Shown: positions 1 to 8,407 of the stretch, one piece after another
Layout of the letters: each line of letters starts with the position of its first letter
How positions within the stretch are numbered: position 1 is the stretch's first letter
NCBI RefSeq assembly: GCF_000518785.1
Contig: NZ_JAEG01000007.1
Coordinates: 248,001 to 312,000 of the forward strand
From: Paenirhizobium selenitireducens ATCC BAA-1503
GTDB taxonomy: Bacteria > Pseudomonadota > Alphaproteobacteria > Rhizobiales > Rhizobiaceae
Length of the DNA stretch: 64,000 nucleotides
Reading direction: 5' to 3'
Position numbers and translations under genes: made by a program
Notes under the pieces: model-generated
Seen by the model: the letters and a program-made list of their open reading frames with translations, nothing else
Told to the model about the DNA's origin: nothing
Databases searched by the model: none

Positions 1-465
1 CTGCTGCTATTCCTGATGGCATTCGTGGCCTCGGCCATGGTCCGGGTCTTTCCGGGCTGGCTAACCAGCTGGCAGAGGCGGAATCGCCGCTATCTCGGAC
101 TGGCTTTTGCCGTGTCTCACGGCCTGCATCTTGTAGCCATCGTCGCCTTCGCGCGGCTGGATCCGGTTGCCTTCTGGCAGGTGACGAACATGTCCATGGT
201 GGTGACCGGCGGTCTCGCCTATCTGTTCATCGCCGCCATGGCGGCCACCTCGTTCGACCGCGCCTCGGCCTTGATCGGCACGCGTGCCTGGTCGCTGCTG
301 CATCGGGTGGGCGCATGGTATATCTGGCTTTCCTTTGCCGTCGCCTTCGGCCGCCGCGCGGCGATCGACCCGGCCTATTGGCCGGCCATGCTGCTGATCG
401 CGGCTGCGCTTGTCATTCGCATACTGGCCTGGGTTCGGATGCGTCGGCAGGTTCTTAGGGCGTGA
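1..465 (+). CDS. Ferric reductase-like transmembrane haem protein (5' end cut off)
   Basis: The reading frame is open from base 1, so the N-terminus lies outside the window; an internal Met codon at position 16 is not taken as the start. The visible part has about four hydrophobic segments. Histidines in the segment beginning GLAFAVSHGLHL and in SLLHRVGAWYIWL are placed like the haem-ligand histidines of the ferric reductase-like transmembrane superfamily, which includes MsrQ, the membrane partner of the MsrP methionine sulfoxide reductase. The family call rests on topology and histidine spacing. No MsrP-like gene is visible beside it, so the exact role is open. It is followed by a hairpin and a convergent peroxiredoxin gene. 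Confidence 0.6.
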   Translation: MLLFLMAFVASAMVRVFPGWLTSWQRRNRRYLGLAFAVSHGLHLVAIVAFARLDPVAFWQVTNMSMVVTGGLAYLFIAAMAATSFDRASALIGTRAWSLLHRVGAWYIWLSFAVAFGRRAAIDPAYWPAMLLIAAALVIRILAWVRMRRQVLRA

Positions 466-489
466 CGCCCCGCAGCTGCGGCGGGGCGT
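465..489 (+). terminator. Hairpin between convergent genes
   Basis: A 9-bp stem ACGCCCCGC / GCGGGGCGT with a 7-base loop begins at the stop codon of the upstream gene. The following T-run is short, so termination is plausible but not strong. It could serve both converging genes. Confidence 0.5.
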
Positions 490-506
490 TTGCAGCTTCG
501 TCTGCC

Positions 507-998
507 TCAGCCGTTCAGCTGTTCCAGCATCGCCGCGGCCGCCGAGACGGTCGCCTGGCCGGGGTTCTCCTCGACGTTGAGCGACTTCACCACGCCATCA
601 TCGACCAGCATGGAATAGCGCTTCGAGCGCACGCCGAGCCCGCCGGCCGAGAGGTCGGCGTCGAGGCCGAGGGCCTTGGTGAAGGCGGCGTTCCAGTCGG
701 CGAGGAAGTGGATCTTGCCCATGCCGCCGCTCTGCTGCGCCCAGGCGCCCATGACGTGCCAGTCGTTGACCGAGATCACTGCGATGTCGTCGACGCCGCG
801 GGAGAGGATCGCGTCGCGGTTTTCCAGGTAGCCCGGAAGGTGGTTGAGCGTGCAGGTCGGGGTGAAGGCGCCCGGCACGGCGAACAGCACGACCCGCTTG
901 CCCTTGAACAGATCGTCGGTCGAAAGCTCGACCGCGCCGTCCGCCGTCTTCTCCTTGAAGGTAGCCTCGGGCAGGCGGTCGCCGATTGCGATGGTCAT
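507..998 (-). CDS. Peroxiredoxin, Prx5-like, 1-Cys
   Basis: This 163-residue protein reduces hydroperoxides in the cytoplasm. The peroxidatic motif PGAFTPTC lies at residues 42-49 with Cys49 as the catalytic residue, and Arg in GVRSKRY fits the conserved active-site arginine. Cys49 is the only cysteine, so the reductant must supply the resolving thiol, as in glutaredoxin- or glutathione-dependent members. A GAGGAG ribosome binding site lies just before the ATG. The gene is 69 bases downstream of a DsbD-N-like gene on the same strand. A perfect match to the FNR/FixK half-site consensus lies about 64 bases before the start and overlaps the stop codon of that upstream gene. Confidence 0.92.
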   Translation of the reverse strand: MTIAIGDRLPEATFKEKTADGAVELSTDDLFKGKRVVLFAVPGAFTPTCTLNHLPGYLENRDAILSRGVDDIAVISVNDWHVMGAWAQQSGGMGKIHFLADWNAAFTKALGLDADLSAGGLGVRSKRYSMLVDDGVVKSLNVEENPGQATVSAAAAMLEQLNG

Positions 999-1061
999 GG
1001 AATTCTCCTCGCTGGTTTCGGGCGGGCCGGGTTCGGCGCGCCGTTCGCGGCGAAATATAGA

Positions 1062-1075
1062 TTGACGCTAGTCAA
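1062..1075 (-). promoter_or_regulatory. Candidate FNR/FixK-type box
   Basis: TTGAC-GCTA-GTCAA matches the TTGAY-N4-RTCAA consensus of the Crp/Fnr family on all fixed positions. It lies upstream of the peroxiredoxin gene and overlaps the end of the preceding gene. A single such match can arise by chance in 64 kb, so position is the main support. Confidence 0.4.
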
Positions 1076-1898
1076 AGGCAAGGGTGGTTTCCATGGCCCG
1101 CCCGCCGGCCTTGACCAGCAGACCCCAGCGCTTGCCATGGATGTCGTACTTGCGCGGCAGCCCGCTGATCGGCAGGGCGGCGGTGAGCGCATTGCCTTCG
1201 AGCCGGCGCTCGCCGTCGCCGAAAAAGACATGGCCGCTCGGACCCGTGACGAAGATCTCGGCACCGTCCGGAGTGGTCCCTTCGGGCACGGTCAGCGTCA
1301 GCGACAGCTGCTTGCCGTCGCTCGACAGTGCATGCGACTGGACCGAAAAATTCGGGGAGGGGGCCTCGGGCAGGGTCTTGCGTGCCGCGGCCACGATCTC
1401 CGCCTCCTCGGCCTTTGCCGTTTCGCTGAGCGTCAGCGACAGCTGGAATTCGGCCTGGAAGGGAATGCAGATATTGCGGCAGAGGCCGATGAAGACGGAG
1501 GCCTTCAATTCGCCGGAAGACGAACCACCGGCAGGCCCCGAGAGCACCAGCGGCAGGGTCACCGGCGCGTCATAGCCGATGTCGCGCAGGTCGCCATTGT
1601 CGATCCGCTTCGGCACGGGATAGCCGATGTCGCTCAGCGTATAGCCGCTGCCCGGCGCAAGGGTGATGGAGGGCGGTATGCCTGCATCGCCGGGCTCTCG
1701 CCAATAGGTGATCCAGCCGGGCGACGGTTCGATCTGCAAGGCGGCGGCGCGCTTGCCGTCCGCATCCGCCGGCAGCACGACGAGGCGCATGCGGCCGCCC
1801 TCGTTCAGCGCCCAATCGCTGCTCTCCGCCCTTGCAGCGGCAACGAAGCCGAGCAGGGCTCCGCTCAGTGCAATCAGGGCGAGGAAAGGTCGGCGCAT
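1068..1898 (-). CDS. Exported protein with DsbD N-terminal (DsbC-like) domain
   Basis: The chosen ATG gives a 276-residue protein with a clean signal peptide (MRRPFLALIALSGALLG, cleavage expected near AARA). Upstream starts at 1919 and 1922 are possible but lengthen the pre-signal region, and the frame continues further upstream without coding character. The mature part resembles the periplasmic N-terminal domain of DsbD/ScsB, including a cysteine pair in GLCRNICIPF. It lacks the membrane and thioredoxin domains of full DsbD, so it is a stand-alone thiol-transfer domain or partner. It sits directly upstream of a peroxiredoxin gene on the same strand, which suggests, without proving, a shared redox role. 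Confidence 0.8.
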   Translation of the reverse strand: MRRPFLALIALSGALLGFVAAARAESSDWALNEGGRMRLVVLPADADGKRAAALQIEPSPGWITYWREPGDAGIPPSITLAPGSGYTLSDIGYPVPKRIDNGDLRDIGYDAPVTLPLVLSGPAGGSSSGELKASVFIGLCRNICIPFQAEFQLSLTLSETAKAEEAEIVAAARKTLPEAPSPNFSVQSHALSSDGKQLSLTLTVPEGTTPDGAEIFVTGPSGHVFFGDGERRLEGNALTAALPISGLPRKYDIHGKRWGLLVKAGGRAMETTLAFD

Positions 1899-2097
1899 TT
1901 TCGCAGGCTCGGGACACATCATGGTCCAGCCGTTTAGCCCAAGCCTCGCCGCTCCACCAGTAACGCTTGCGGGACCGGGATCATTTTTAGTTGATTGATC
2001 GGCGTTCCTGCCCCATCTTCTGTTGAACAGACGGGATGCGCGCTGGACCATCCGGTCTCGTACCAGCGCCCCGCTCCGGGCCAGTGGAGGGTGGAAT

Positions 2098-2703
2098 ATG
2101 GCTTTCTCGACGCTGAAAAAGGATCGCGAACGGGGCTTTCTCGACGGCCAGCTGCTGATCGCCATGCCGGGCATAGCCGATGACAACTTTGCCCGCTCGG
2201 TCGTCTACATCTGCGCCCATTCGCCGGCCGGCGCCATGGGCTTCATCATCAACAGGTCGCAGCCGGTGACCTTTGCCGACGTGCTTCTGCATCTTGGCCT
2301 GATCGACAAGACCGATGCGATCATGCTGCCCCAGCACGCCCGCGATTTCCCCATCCAGAACGGCGGCCCGGTCGAGACCGGCCGCGGTTTCGTGCTGCAC
2401 AGCGACGACTATACCAGCGACAGCAGCATCCCGGTCAGCGATGACATTTCGCTGACTGCAACGCTCGACATCGTCCGGGCGATTTCCGAGGGCCGCAGCC
2501 CGCGCCGCGCCACCATGCTGCTCGGCTATGCCGGCTGGGGTCCGGGCCAGCTCGAATTGGAACTGGCCAACAATGGCTGGCTGAATTGCGGGGCAACCGA
2601 GGACCTGATCTTCGACCGCTCGCTCGACAACAAATATGATCGAGCTTTGGCCCTGATGGGCGTCAGCCCGGCCATGCTGTCGATGGAAGCAGGCCACGCC
2701 TGA
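2098..2703 (+). CDS. YqgE/AlgH family protein
   Basis: This 201-residue protein matches the YqgE/AlgH (UPF0301) family, with the hallmarks [20 protein letters not shown] near the N-terminus, GAMGFIINR, and the late [13 protein letters not shown] segment. The biochemical function of the family is not established. The ATG at 2098 is chosen because GGAGGGTGG precedes it closely; an upstream in-frame codon would add 25 non-conserved residues. The gene is divergent from the DsbD-N-like gene, leaving about 200 bases between them for both promoters. Confidence 0.93.
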   Translation: MAFSTLKKDRERGFLDGQLLIAMPGIADDNFARSVVYICAHSPAGAMGFIINRSQPVTFADVLLHLGLIDKTDAIMLPQHARDFPIQNGGPVETGRGFVLHSDDYTSDSSIPVSDDISLTATLDIVRAISEGRSPRRATMLLGYAGWGPGQLELELANNGWLNCGATEDLIFDRSLDNKYDRALALMGVSPAMLSMEAGHA

Positions 2704-2811
2704 AGGAAAGACGGATAGGCTGCAATCATTCGCGCTTGCACGCGTTGGCGCGGGCGGTCATTGTCGGTGATAAGGACCGTCGTGGTCCGACACTTCCCCG
2801 AGGTCCATCCC

Positions 2812-3447
2812 ATGCCCTCCGTCGACATCCTCATCGCCTTCTTCGTCACCACCGCGGTCTTCGCCTTCATTCCGGGTCCGGCCATGCTCTATGTCGCGGC
2901 CCGGACGCTGGCGGCGGATCGCCGGGCGGGGTTGATGGCGGTGTTCGGCATCCACGTCGGCTGCTATGTGCATGTGGTCGCGGCGGCCGCAGGACTGTCG
3001 ATCCTCTTCCACCTTGTGCCGACGCTCTATCTGGGGGTGAAGCTCGCAGGCGCGGCCTACTTGATCTATCTTGGCTTTCGCATGTTTCTCGCTGCCCGGA
3101 CGGCCACCGGCGCGAGCGAGGTTGTGCAGGCGCGGAAATCGGCCCGCCGCGCATTCGTCGAAAGCATGCTGGTCGAAGTGCTCAATCCGAAGACGGCGAT
3201 TTTCTTCTTGGCCTTCCTGCCGCAATTCATCGATGCGAAGGCAGGTTTTCCCGTCTGGCTGCAGTTCCTGATTCTCGGCATGGTGGTCAATGCGATGTTC
3301 ACGGTTGCCGACATCGCCTGCGTCATGGCCGCTGGTGCGATCACGAAGAGACTGTCGCGGGTCTCCTCATTGCAGCGCAATCTGCAAAGGGCAGGCGGCG
3401 CGGTCCTGGTGAGCCTTGGCCTGCATGTCGCCTTTCAGCGCACCTGA
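2812..3447 (+). CDS. LysE/RhtB family amino-acid exporter
   Basis: The 211-residue inner-membrane protein has about six hydrophobic segments. It carries the LysE-family N-terminal signature FIPGPAMLYVAARTL, the central YLIYLGFRMF and the NPKTAIFFLAFLPQF motif. Members export amino acids or derivatives; the substrate cannot be read from sequence. The ATG at 2812 places the first helix directly at the N-terminus; an upstream TTG would add an unrelated tail. It stands alone between yqgE and the convergent c-di-GMP gene. Confidence 0.9.
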   Translation: MPSVDILIAFFVTTAVFAFIPGPAMLYVAARTLAADRRAGLMAVFGIHVGCYVHVVAAAAGLSILFHLVPTLYLGVKLAGAAYLIYLGFRMFLAARTATGASEVVQARKSARRAFVESMLVEVLNPKTAIFFLAFLPQFIDAKAGFPVWLQFLILGMVVNAMFTVADIACVMAAGAITKRLSRVSSLQRNLQRAGGAVLVSLGLHVAFQRT

Positions 3448-3491
3448 AGGGCGGCGCACATAAGGGCCAGCGCAGTTGAGCGTTTTGCCCC

Positions 3492-6404
3492 TCAAGCCCG
3501 CTTGGTCAGCGGAAAGCGTTCCTTCAGCAGCCGCTGCACCGATTCCGCGCCGAGCGGGGCACCGAACAGGTAGCTCTGGCCGAAATCGCAGCCGAGCTTG
3601 GCCAGTTCCTCCGCATCGGCGTCGCTCTCGATGCCTTCGGCCACCACCTGCATCTCCAGCCCGCAGGCCATGGCGATGACCGATTTGAGCAGCACGGCGC
3701 GCTTGTCGGAGCGGTCGTTGACCAGTGCCTTGTCGAGCTTGATGGTGTCGAAGGGGAAGCGGGTCAGGTAGGCGAGCGAGGAATAGCCGGTGCCGAAGTC
3801 GTCGAGCGCCAGCGAAATGCCGGTCTCCTTGAGCTTGGCGAGCACCAGGCGCGCCTGTTCCGGGTTCTCCATCACCACGCTCTCGGTGAGTTCCAGCTTG
3901 ATGCGGTGCGGATCGCACTGCGTCTTCGTCAGCATGGCGCGGACATCGGTGTAGAGTTCGCTCGACAGAAGCTGGGCGCTCGACAGGTTGACCGAGACGA
4001 AGACCGGGATCTCGCCCGTCTGCCGTTCCCATTCCATCAGGTCGCTGGTCGCCTTTTCCAGCGCGAACATGCCGAGCGGCTCGATCAGATCCGACATCTC
4101 CGCAATGGGGATGAATTCCGATGGCGGCACATTGCCGCGCTTGGGGTGGTCCCAGCGCATCAGCGCCTCGAAGCCTGCCACCTCGCCGTCGGCGAGACGC
4201 ACGATCGGCTGGTAGACCATCGACAGCTCCTTGCGCTCGATGGCGCGGCGAAGGTCTGTCTCGAGCTGCAGGCGGTCGGTGCCGGCGCCGCGGAAGGCGG
4301 GGCGGAAGGGCTCGACCCGGTTGCCGCCCGATCGCTTGGCGCGGTACATGGCAAGCTCGGCGTCGGACAGAAGGCCGGCGGCGTTTTCCTGCTGGTCGAC
4401 CCAGGAAACCAGGCCGATCGAAGCGGTCAGGATGATCTCGCGATTGGCGAAGTTGATCGGCACCATGATCGCCTTCGATACGGCATCGGCGAAGTCGGCG
4501 ATCTTGGCCGGATCGCGTTCCGAAACGAGGATCAGGCCGAACTCGTCGCCGGAGAGCCGCGCCAGCGTGTCCTGCGGCTTCATCAGGCGGCGCAGCCGCC
4601 GCGTCAGCGCGATCAGGATATTGTCGCCGGCGGCGATGCCGAGACTGTCGTTCACCTGCTTGTAGCGGTCGATGTCGATCGCCATGACGGTCGGACGGAC
4701 GGTCTCCGTGCCGCTTGCCAGCGTCAGAACCGACTGCAGCCGGTCGAGGAAGACCTCGCGGTTGGGCAGGCCGGTCAGGTTGTCATGCATGGCATCGACC
4801 AGCAGCCGGTCGATCGAGTTCTTCTGCTCGGTCACGTCGATGATCGTGCCGACGCAGCGGATGACCTCGCCGTTCGAGCCGAGCACCGGCCGGGCGCGGA
4901 TCTTCAGCCAATGGAAATGGCCGTCTTCGGCGCGGATGCGGAATTCGTGGTTGAGGCGGCCCTTGCGGTGTTCCAGCAGCACGTCGAGCGTGGCGCGGAA
5001 GCGGTCGCGGTCGTCGGGATGCAGCCTCGGCAGCCAGTTGCGCGCCGGGCCGTGCATCGTGCCCGGCTGCAGGCCGAGGCGGAAGGAAATGTCGGGGCTG
5101 GTAACGACCCGGTCGCGGGCCACGTCCCAGTCCCAGACCGTGTCGCCCGAACCGGTGAGCGCCAACGATTGGCGTTCGAGGTCGGAGAACAGGCCCTGCT
5201 GGTAGGCGCCGCCGGCAAAGGCGTGCTGCATGACGGTGAAGCCGATCAGAAGCACGATCAGCACCAGGCCGCCGCCGAGCGCCGGCTGGATGATATCGTT
5301 GTCGAGCCGGCCGGTAACGGTCAGCCAGCCGCCGAACAGCCAGACGAGGATCAGCGCCCAGGTCGGGATCAGCAGGATGGCGCGGTCATAGCGGTTGAAG
5401 CCGAGATAGAAGATCAGCGCGATGCCGGCGGTCGCGGTCAGCGCGAAGGAAAGCCGGGCGATGCCTGCGGCGATCGAGGGATCGTAGATCGCCACGCCGA
5501 ACAGCAGGGCAAGGCCGAGGATCCAGGCGAAGGTCGCATAGCCGAGATGGACATGCCAGCGGTTCAGATTGAGATAGGTGAAGAGGAAGATGACGAGGCT
5601 CGAGGCGAGCGCCACCTCCGCGCCCGCGCGCCACATGCGCTGGTCGCTCGAGGTGATGCTGATCAGCTTTTCGAGGAAGCCGAAGTCTACGCAGATATAG
5701 GCGAGCACGGCCCAGGCGAGCGCCGCCGCGGCCGGCAGCATCGACGTGCCCTTGACGACGAACAGGATGGTCAGGAACACCGCCAGCAGGCCGGCAATGC
5801 CGAGCACGATGCCCCGATAGAGGGTGAACGCGTTGACCGTGTCCTTGTAGGCGTCCGGCTCCCACAGATAGATCTGCGGCAGGTTGGGCGTCGCGAGTTC
5901 GGCGACGAAGGTGATGACGGAGCCCGGGTTGAGCGTGATGCGGAAGACGTCGGCGTCAGGGCTCGGCACGCGGTCGAGGGCAAAGCCCTCCGACGGCGTG
6001 ATGGAGATGATGCGCTGCGAGCCGAGGTCGGGCCAGAACATGCGCGAGCCGGCGAGGCGGAAATGCGGAGCGACGATGACGCGCTCCAGCTGCTCTTCCG
6101 AGACGTTGGCCAGCGCGAACACCGCCCAGTCGCCCTGATGCTCGGGCGAGGAGGCGCGCACCTCGATGCGGCGGCGGATGCCGTCGGTGCCGGCTGCCGT
6201 CGAAACCTGGAAGGCGTTGCCCTGGTTCGCGTAGATCTCGGTCGTGGCGGTCAGGTCGAGCGCCGTGTCGTCGCGGGCGATCTTCACCGGCTCGGCGGCG
6301 AGCGCGAGCGATGAGAAGAGACCGACAAACGCAAGCATCGCCATGGCCAACACGGCCGCCAGCCATTGGCCGGCTGCCGCTTGCCTGTTCCGGTCAGACG
6401 TCAT
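3492..6404 (-). CDS. Membrane-bound PAS-GGDEF-EAL c-di-GMP signalling protein
   Basis: The 970-residue protein has, in order: a signal/anchor segment, a roughly 170-residue periplasmic sensor region, a block of about seven or eight membrane helices (about residues 190-400), a PAS domain (about 420-540), a GGDEF domain and a C-terminal EAL domain. The cyclase signature reads SGDEF (about residue 618), with the first glycine changed. The phosphodiesterase domain keeps EAL (about residue 745), NLS, ELTES and DDFGTGYSSL. It may therefore mainly degrade c-di-GMP, with cyclase activity uncertain. The ATG at 6404 overlaps the stop codon of the upstream acetyltransferase gene as ATGA, which fixes the start and suggests translational coupling. 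Confidence 0.93.
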   Translation of the reverse strand: MTSDRNRQAAAGQWLAAVLAMAMLAFVGLFSSLALAAEPVKIARDDTALDLTATTEIYANQGNAFQVSTAAGTDGIRRRIEVRASSPEHQGDWAVFALANVSEEQLERVIVAPHFRLAGSRMFWPDLGSQRIISITPSEGFALDRVPSPDADVFRITLNPGSVITFVAELATPNLPQIYLWEPDAYKDTVNAFTLYRGIVLGIAGLLAVFLTILFVVKGTSMLPAAAALAWAVLAYICVDFGFLEKLISITSSDQRMWRAGAEVALASSLVIFLFTYLNLNRWHVHLGYATFAWILGLALLFGVAIYDPSIAAGIARLSFALTATAGIALIFYLGFNRYDRAILLIPTWALILVWLFGGWLTVTGRLDNDIIQPALGGGLVLIVLLIGFTVMQHAFAGGAYQQGLFSDLERQSLALTGSGDTVWDWDVARDRVVTSPDISFRLGLQPGTMHGPARNWLPRLHPDDRDRFRATLDVLLEHRKGRLNHEFRIRAEDGHFHWLKIRARPVLGSNGEVIRCVGTIIDVTEQKNSIDRLLVDAMHDNLTGLPNREVFLDRLQSVLTLASGTETVRPTVMAIDIDRYKQVNDSLGIAAGDNILIALTRRLRRLMKPQDTLARLSGDEFGLILVSERDPAKIADFADAVSKAIMVPINFANREIILTASIGLVSWVDQQENAAGLLSDAELAMYRAKRSGGNRVEPFRPAFRGAGTDRLQLETDLRRAIERKELSMVYQPIVRLADGEVAGFEALMRWDHPKRGNVPPSEFIPIAEMSDLIEPLGMFALEKATSDLMEWERQTGEIPVFVSVNLSSAQLLSSELYTDVRAMLTKTQCDPHRIKLELTESVVMENPEQARLVLAKLKETGISLALDDFGTGYSSLAYLTRFPFDTIKLDKALVNDRSDKRAVLLKSVIAMACGLEMQVVAEGIESDADAEELAKLGCDFGQSYLFGAPLGAESVQRLLKERFPLTKRA

Positions 6405-7015
6405 GAGTTCTCTTTGTTCCCGTTCCCCGAGGCACGGTCGCTCAAGCGCGATAATATCGCGTGGTCGCGCCACTGCCCGTTGATTTTCAGATATTCCCGC
6501 AAGAGACCTTCCCGCTCAAAGCCGGCTTTCTCGAGGAGCCGGATACTTTTCTCGTTGTCTGGAATACAGGCTGCTTCGATCCGGTGCAACTCAAGCCCCC
6601 CGAAGATATAGGGAATAGCCATTTGAAGTGCGGCAAACATATGGCCCTTGCCGGCATGCCGCTCGCCCATCCAGTATCCGATCATGCAGCTCTGTGACGC
6701 GCCGCGGCGGATCAGCCCGATGGTCAGGCCGCCGAGCAGGGCGTGATCGGCCTGGGAAAACAGGAAGAACGGAACGGCCAGACCGGAATGGTATTCCTGA
6801 CCGTTGCGCACCACCCGGGCGCGAAAGGCGCGCTCGGTCAGCTCGTCCGACCGCCAGGTCGGTTCCCAGGGCTGCAGGAAGGCCCGGCTGTCGCGGCGCA
6901 ACGCGTGCCATTGCTCGAAATCGTCATAGCGTGGCAGGCGCAGGCGATGCGATGCGCTGTTGAGGTCCGGTGTTTCCGGCTGCCGCGACAGAAACCGAAA
7001 GACCGAACGTGTCAT
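6401..7015 (-). CDS. rimJ: GNAT acetyltransferase, RimJ-like
   Basis: The 204-residue protein resembles ribosomal-protein-alanine N-acetyltransferases of the RimJ/RimL group. The acetyl-CoA region is visible as IGYWMGERHAGKGHMFAAL, followed by NEKSIRLLEKAGFEREG and the C-terminal LKINGQWRDHAILS block. RimJ acetylates the N-terminus of ribosomal protein S5 in E. coli; the substrate here is inferred. The stop codon overlaps the start of the c-di-GMP protein gene by four bases, so the two form an operon. The M16 peptidase gene lies just downstream on the same strand orientation, about 70 bases from its start. Confidence 0.85.
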   Translation of the reverse strand: MTRSVFRFLSRQPETPDLNSASHRLRLPRYDDFEQWHALRRDSRAFLQPWEPTWRSDELTERAFRARVVRNGQEYHSGLAVPFFLFSQADHALLGGLTIGLIRRGASQSCMIGYWMGERHAGKGHMFAALQMAIPYIFGGLELHRIEAACIPDNEKSIRLLEKAGFEREGLLREYLKINGQWRDHAILSRLSDRASGNGNKENS

Positions 7016-7087
7016 CGAACCCCCTGAAGCCTCAGCCGGCGGGAACGCGCCCGCTGGCGATAATTCTAGTTCAATTCCGGCGCGACG

Positions 7088-8386
7088 TCAGCCGGCGGCC
7101 TTGAACGACGCGGTGCGACCGGCCGAAAGCGCGCCGGAAATCTCGTGCATCGGGGCCAGGTGCTCGAGCGGACCGATGGCCGAAATCGTCGGCGCCGTCT
7201 CGAAGAACAGCCGTCCGGCAAGGTCGGTCAGCCGCTGCGGCGTGATCCCGGCGAGCCGTTCCATCATTTCCGGATTGGAGATCGGGCGGCCGTAAAGCAT
7301 CATCTGGCGGGCGATCTGGCCGGCGCGGGCGGCCGGGCTTTCCTGGCCCATCAAAAGCTGCGCGCGCACCTGCGCACGCGAGCGGTCGATCTCCTGCATG
7401 TCGATCGACTGCGACGCCTTGCGCAGCTCGTCGATGATGACCGGCACCAGTTCCGGCAGGTTTTCCCCGCCGGTCGCGGCATGGATGCCGAAGATGCCGC
7501 TGTCGGAGAAGCCCCAGTGGAAGGCATAGATCGAATAGCAGAGGCCGCGGATCTCGCGCACTTCCTGGAACAGCCGCGAGGACATGCCGCCGCCGAGGAT
7601 GTTGGCCAGGATCTGCGAGGCGTAGAAGTCGCGCGCATGATAGGCGCGGCCCTCGAAGCCGATCAGCACCTGCGCGTCCATCAGGTCGCGTTCCTCGCGG
7701 GCTTCGCCGCCGGTATAGCGGGCCGCCTGCGTGACGGGGCTCACTTCCGGCTGGGTTCTGAGCGACGAGAAGCGATCTTCGACCTGCTTGACGAAGGCGT
7801 CGTGATCGACGGCGCCGGCCGCGACGACGAACATGCGGTCGGTGGTGTAGTTGCGGTCGAGATAGGCGCGGATCTCCGCGCTGGTGAAGGACTGCACCGT
7901 GTCCGGCGTGCCGAGGATCGGCCGGCCGAGCGGCTGGCCGGCATAGGCGAGTTCGGAAAAGCGATCGAACACCACGTCGTCCGGCGTGTCGTTCGCCGCG
8001 CCGATTTCCTGCAGGATGACATGCTTCTCGCGCGTCAGTTCCTCTTCGTCGAAGACGGAATCGGTCAGGATGTCGGCCAGGATGTCGACGGCGAGCGGAA
8101 CGTCGTCCTTCAGGATGCGGGCATAGTAGGAGGTCGTCTCGGTCGAGGTGGCGGCATTGAGTTCGCCCCCGACATTCTCGATTTCCTCGGCGATCTGGCG
8201 CGCGCTGCGGCGGTTGGTGCCCTTGAAGGCCATGTGCTCGAGCAGGTGGGCGATGCCATGCTCGCCCTCCGTCTCGTCGCGGGCTCCGGACTTGATCCAG
8301 GTCCCGAGCGCCACGCTTTCCAGATGCGGCATGGTCTCGGTTACGACCGTCAACCCTGAGGGCAGCCGGGTACACTCAACATTCAT
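7088..8386 (-). CDS. M16 family zinc peptidase, mitochondrial-processing-peptidase-like
   Basis: The 432-residue protein has the inverted zinc motif HLLEH at residues 47-51 and the later glutamate in the REKHVILQEIG segment. The substrate-binding half contains GGGMSSRLFQEVREIRGLCY. This is the active subunit type of the PqqL/processing peptidase family. The ATG at 8386 is preferred to a GTG at 8404, because conserved sequence starts at NVECTRLPSGL. The gene starts 22 bases after the thrC stop, an order common in rhizobia, so it is probably co-transcribed with thrC. The natural substrate is unknown. Confidence 0.93.
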   Translation of the reverse strand: MNVECTRLPSGLTVVTETMPHLESVALGTWIKSGARDETEGEHGIAHLLEHMAFKGTNRRSARQIAEEIENVGGELNAATSTETTSYYARILKDDVPLAVDILADILTDSVFDEEELTREKHVILQEIGAANDTPDDVVFDRFSELAYAGQPLGRPILGTPDTVQSFTSAEIRAYLDRNYTTDRMFVVAAGAVDHDAFVKQVEDRFSSLRTQPEVSPVTQAARYTGGEAREERDLMDAQVLIGFEGRAYHARDFYASQILANILGGGMSSRLFQEVREIRGLCYSIYAFHWGFSDSGIFGIHAATGGENLPELVPVIIDELRKASQSIDMQEIDRSRAQVRAQLLMGQESPAARAGQIARQMMLYGRPISNPEMMERLAGITPQRLTDLAGRLFFETAPTISAIGPLEHLAPMHEISGALSAGRTASFKAAG

Positions 8387-8407
8387 AGATCTGTCTTTCT
8401 GCACTTC

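Noticed and set aside
462-1937. Long open frame on the plus strand across the peroxiredoxin and DsbD-N-like genes
   Set aside because: Low-complexity Arg/Ala/Gly/His composition and no known motif; it is the antisense shadow of two good minus-strand genes in high-GC DNA.
3906-6314. 802-codon open frame opposite the PAS-GGDEF-EAL gene
   Set aside because: It has shadow-type composition, and the minus-strand gene has complete conserved domains.
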